A stretch of 6,337 bases of DNA from a bacterium. Lineage in GTDB: Bacteria > Cyanobacteriota > Vampirovibrionia > Gastranaerophilales > Gastranaerophilaceae. Both the position numbers and the translations under genes were made by a program. The stretch lies in the NCBI GenBank assembly GCA_017444705.1, contig JAFSWA010000055.1, positions 1-6,337 of the forward strand. Direction: 5' to 3'. The first letter of the stretch is position 1. Each line of letters opens with the position of its first letter. The notes beneath the pieces are model-generated. The model had not been told where the DNA came from. It saw nothing but the letters and a program-made list of their open reading frames with translations, and searched no databases. Positions 5,509-6,337 of this stretch are shown here, one piece after another.

Positions 5509-5685
5509 TTATTTATTACAATAATTAAACTTAATTTTACTGTCAGGATTCAAACAAAATTCCTTGAACCCAACCTGTGAAAATAATGTTACAAATCTCA
5601 CAAGCCTTAAATGTTCTTCTTTTTCATCAAAATCAATGCTTGGCGGAATATATTCTACTTTTAACTGAGGCTTTTGATTTATCAT
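5509..5685 (-). CDS. Small hypothetical protein, 58 aa
   Basis: An ORF running from the ATG at 5685 to the TAA at 5509. Its ATG overlaps the methyltransferase stop in the arrangement ATGA, and GAGG lies 8 nt before the start inside the methyltransferase end. Both are signs of a real, translationally coupled gene. The product starts MINQKPQLKVEYIPPSIDFDEKE (shown here as two parts: MINQKPQLKV and EYIPPSIDFDEKE), continues with a helix-like LRLVRFVTLFSQVGFKEF and ends NYCNK. It is soluble, with no signal peptide. I do not recognise a family. Position and size fit the small accessory proteins found between phage or mobile-element genes. The recombinase follows 24 nt downstream. Confidence 0.65.
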   Translation of the reverse strand: MINQKPQLKVEYIPPSIDFDEKEEHLRLVRFVTLFSQVGFKEFCLNPDSKIKFNYCNK

Positions 5686-6221
5686 ATCTTTAACCTCATT
5701 TGATTTCTGTTTTCTTTTAAACTCCGAAATATAAAGTCCTGTGGTAAAAAATTATGACAAAAATATGCACTCATAAAATTAATTTTTTTTCGGTCCTGGC
5801 CTTTAAAAACCATTCTCTCATCAAAACTCAATATCTGTAAATTCTCTTTCTTAAAAACTTTTGCCGGCTTAGGGTCATTCAGCCATGTTATTGTCATAAG
5901 CAAAGCGAACGGTTTTTTAAAACTCAATGCCCGCTCAAAGATTTTTGTCTTTCCCGTAAACGGCGGATTTGAAATAATTATATCCCATTTTTCAGGTTCA
6001 TAATTATAAAAATCCTGACCGTTTTTTATATGAGAAGAAACAACACTGTAACCGTTTTCTCTGAACACTTTTACATACTCACTATCTTGCGTATCAAAAG
6101 GACACCATATCGTTTTATTTTTAAAAGGCTGTATAAATTCAAGCAAAGGCTCAACTCCGTATCTCGGAGTATAACATTCGTCATTCTTGCCTTTTGATGT
6201 TCGTAAAAACTCGTTAGTCAT
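5682..6221 (-). CDS. Small phage-type DNA adenine methyltransferase-like protein
   Basis: Probable S-adenosylmethionine-dependent N6-adenine methyltransferase of 179 residues. The N-terminal DECYTPRYGVEPLLEFI (14-30) is the 'D-E-x-Y/W-T-P' motif of phage Dam-like and related proteins. IWCPFD (38-43) takes the place of the SAM-binding loop. WDIIISNPPF (79-88) holds the catalytic NPPF motif of amino-methyltransferases. No separate target-recognition domain is visible, so the substrate is uncertain. Related phage genes often carry vague labels, and RNA as a target is not excluded. The ATG at 6221 is preceded by AAAGGAA about 6 nt upstream; a TTG at 6239 would bury that site. The gene overlaps the 39-aa ORF upstream and the 58-aa ORF downstream. 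With no restriction enzyme visible, it would be an orphan that protects or marks the element's DNA. Confidence 0.75.
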   Translation of the reverse strand: MTNEFLRTSKGKNDECYTPRYGVEPLLEFIQPFKNKTIWCPFDTQDSEYVKVFRENGYSVVSSHIKNGQDFYNYEPEKWDIIISNPPFTGKTKIFERALSFKKPFALLMTITWLNDPKPAKVFKKENLQILSFDERMVFKGQDRKKINFMSAYFCHNFLPQDFIFRSLKENRNQMRLKI

Positions 6222-6225
6222 TTTC
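6198..6225. repeat. 28-bp direct repeat, copy 1 (methyltransferase start)
   Basis: This stretch is identical to 6310-6337. It covers the start codon, the first eight codons of the methyltransferase and four bases before them. The two copies are 112 bp apart, so they sit in different reading frames relative to each other, yet each opens an ORF. Confidence 0.9.
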
Positions 6226-6333
6226 TTTTTCCTTTGCAATTTTTTTTATAAATTCAACCAGTTCCGGAAGTTTATATTTCTGTTTTGTAAAAATCGCTCC
6301 GTTGTTAATTGTTCGTAAAAACTCGTTAGTCAT
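6214..6333 (-). CDS. 39-aa ORF sharing its first eight residues with the methyltransferase
   Basis: The ATG at 6333 opens a frame of 39 codons ending in TAA at 6214, inside the first codons of the methyltransferase (8-nt overlap, shared ATGACTAA). The product begins MTNEFLRT, identical to the methyltransferase, then INNGAIFTKQKYKLPELVEFIKK (given as INNGAIFTKQ and KYKLPELVEFIKK) and a charged tail, IAKEKEND. It contains no known motif. It could be a real coupled small gene or the 3' end of a longer gene, since the window stops 4 nt upstream. It could also be a product of a start-region duplication or a misassembly at the end of a contig. The ribosome binding site cannot be seen. Confidence 0.4.
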   Translation of the reverse strand: MTNEFLRTINNGAIFTKQKYKLPELVEFIKKIAKEKEND

Positions 6334-6337
6334 TTTC
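6310..6337. repeat. 28-bp direct repeat, copy 2 (window edge)
   Basis: Second exact copy, truncated or ended by the window boundary. It supplies the start of the 39-aa ORF. The true length of the repeat cannot be known because the sequence stops here. An exact repeat at a sequence end can also mark the branching k-mer of an assembly graph. Confidence 0.85.

Noticed and set aside
6198..6337. CRISPR array or iteron origin
   Set aside because: Only two copies are visible, they coincide with two gene starts, and no regular spacer pattern or further repeats are present.

Overview
This AT-rich bacterial window combines a housekeeping operon on the left with what looks like the edge of an integrated mobile element on the right. 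The boundary lies at a tRNA-His gene. Composition, standard code and gene style fit a host-associated bacterium. The N-terminal 'INGIQNFGCKG' style of one small protein reminds me of gut Gastranaerophilales (non-photosynthetic relatives of Cyanobacteria), but this is an impression and not a proven assignment.

Left (50-2558, + strand): three overlapping genes form one transcription unit. They encode guanylate kinase (gmk), bifunctional CoA biosynthesis protein CoaBC, and a Nif3-family dinuclear-metal protein. A perfect 26-bp palindrome follows, placed as a shared terminator between nif3 and a convergent gene of unknown function (2605-3141, - strand).

Middle (3142-4018): a 245-bp divergent intergenic region carries an inverted repeat (probable operator) in front of a small XRE-type regulator (3387-3701, +). 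The 240 bp after it hold several palindromic repeats, a degenerate copy of the 5' half of the tRNA-His gene, and then an apparently intact tRNA-His(GTG) with encoded G-1 and CCA.

Right (3961-6337, - strand): reading leftward toward the tRNA are a 39-aa ORF at the window edge, a small phage-type adenine methyltransferase, a 58-aa ORF, and a large serine recombinase. The first three overlap at their start and stop codons, and the recombinase starts 24 nt after the 58-aa ORF. The recombinase frame runs into the antisense strand of tRNA-His, which supplies its last 18 codons and its stop. This is what an element inserted at the 3' end of a tRNA gene would look like. The 39-aa ORF and the methyltransferase begin with the same 28-bp sequence (both proteins start MTNEFLRT), a duplication at the right edge of the window that may be real or an assembly effect.

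I see no CRISPR array, no recognisable riboswitch and no rRNA. The strongest candidates for something unusual are the recombinase-tRNA antisense overlap and the duplicated start region. I do not see convincing evidence for a complete new defence or biosynthetic system in the part shown.
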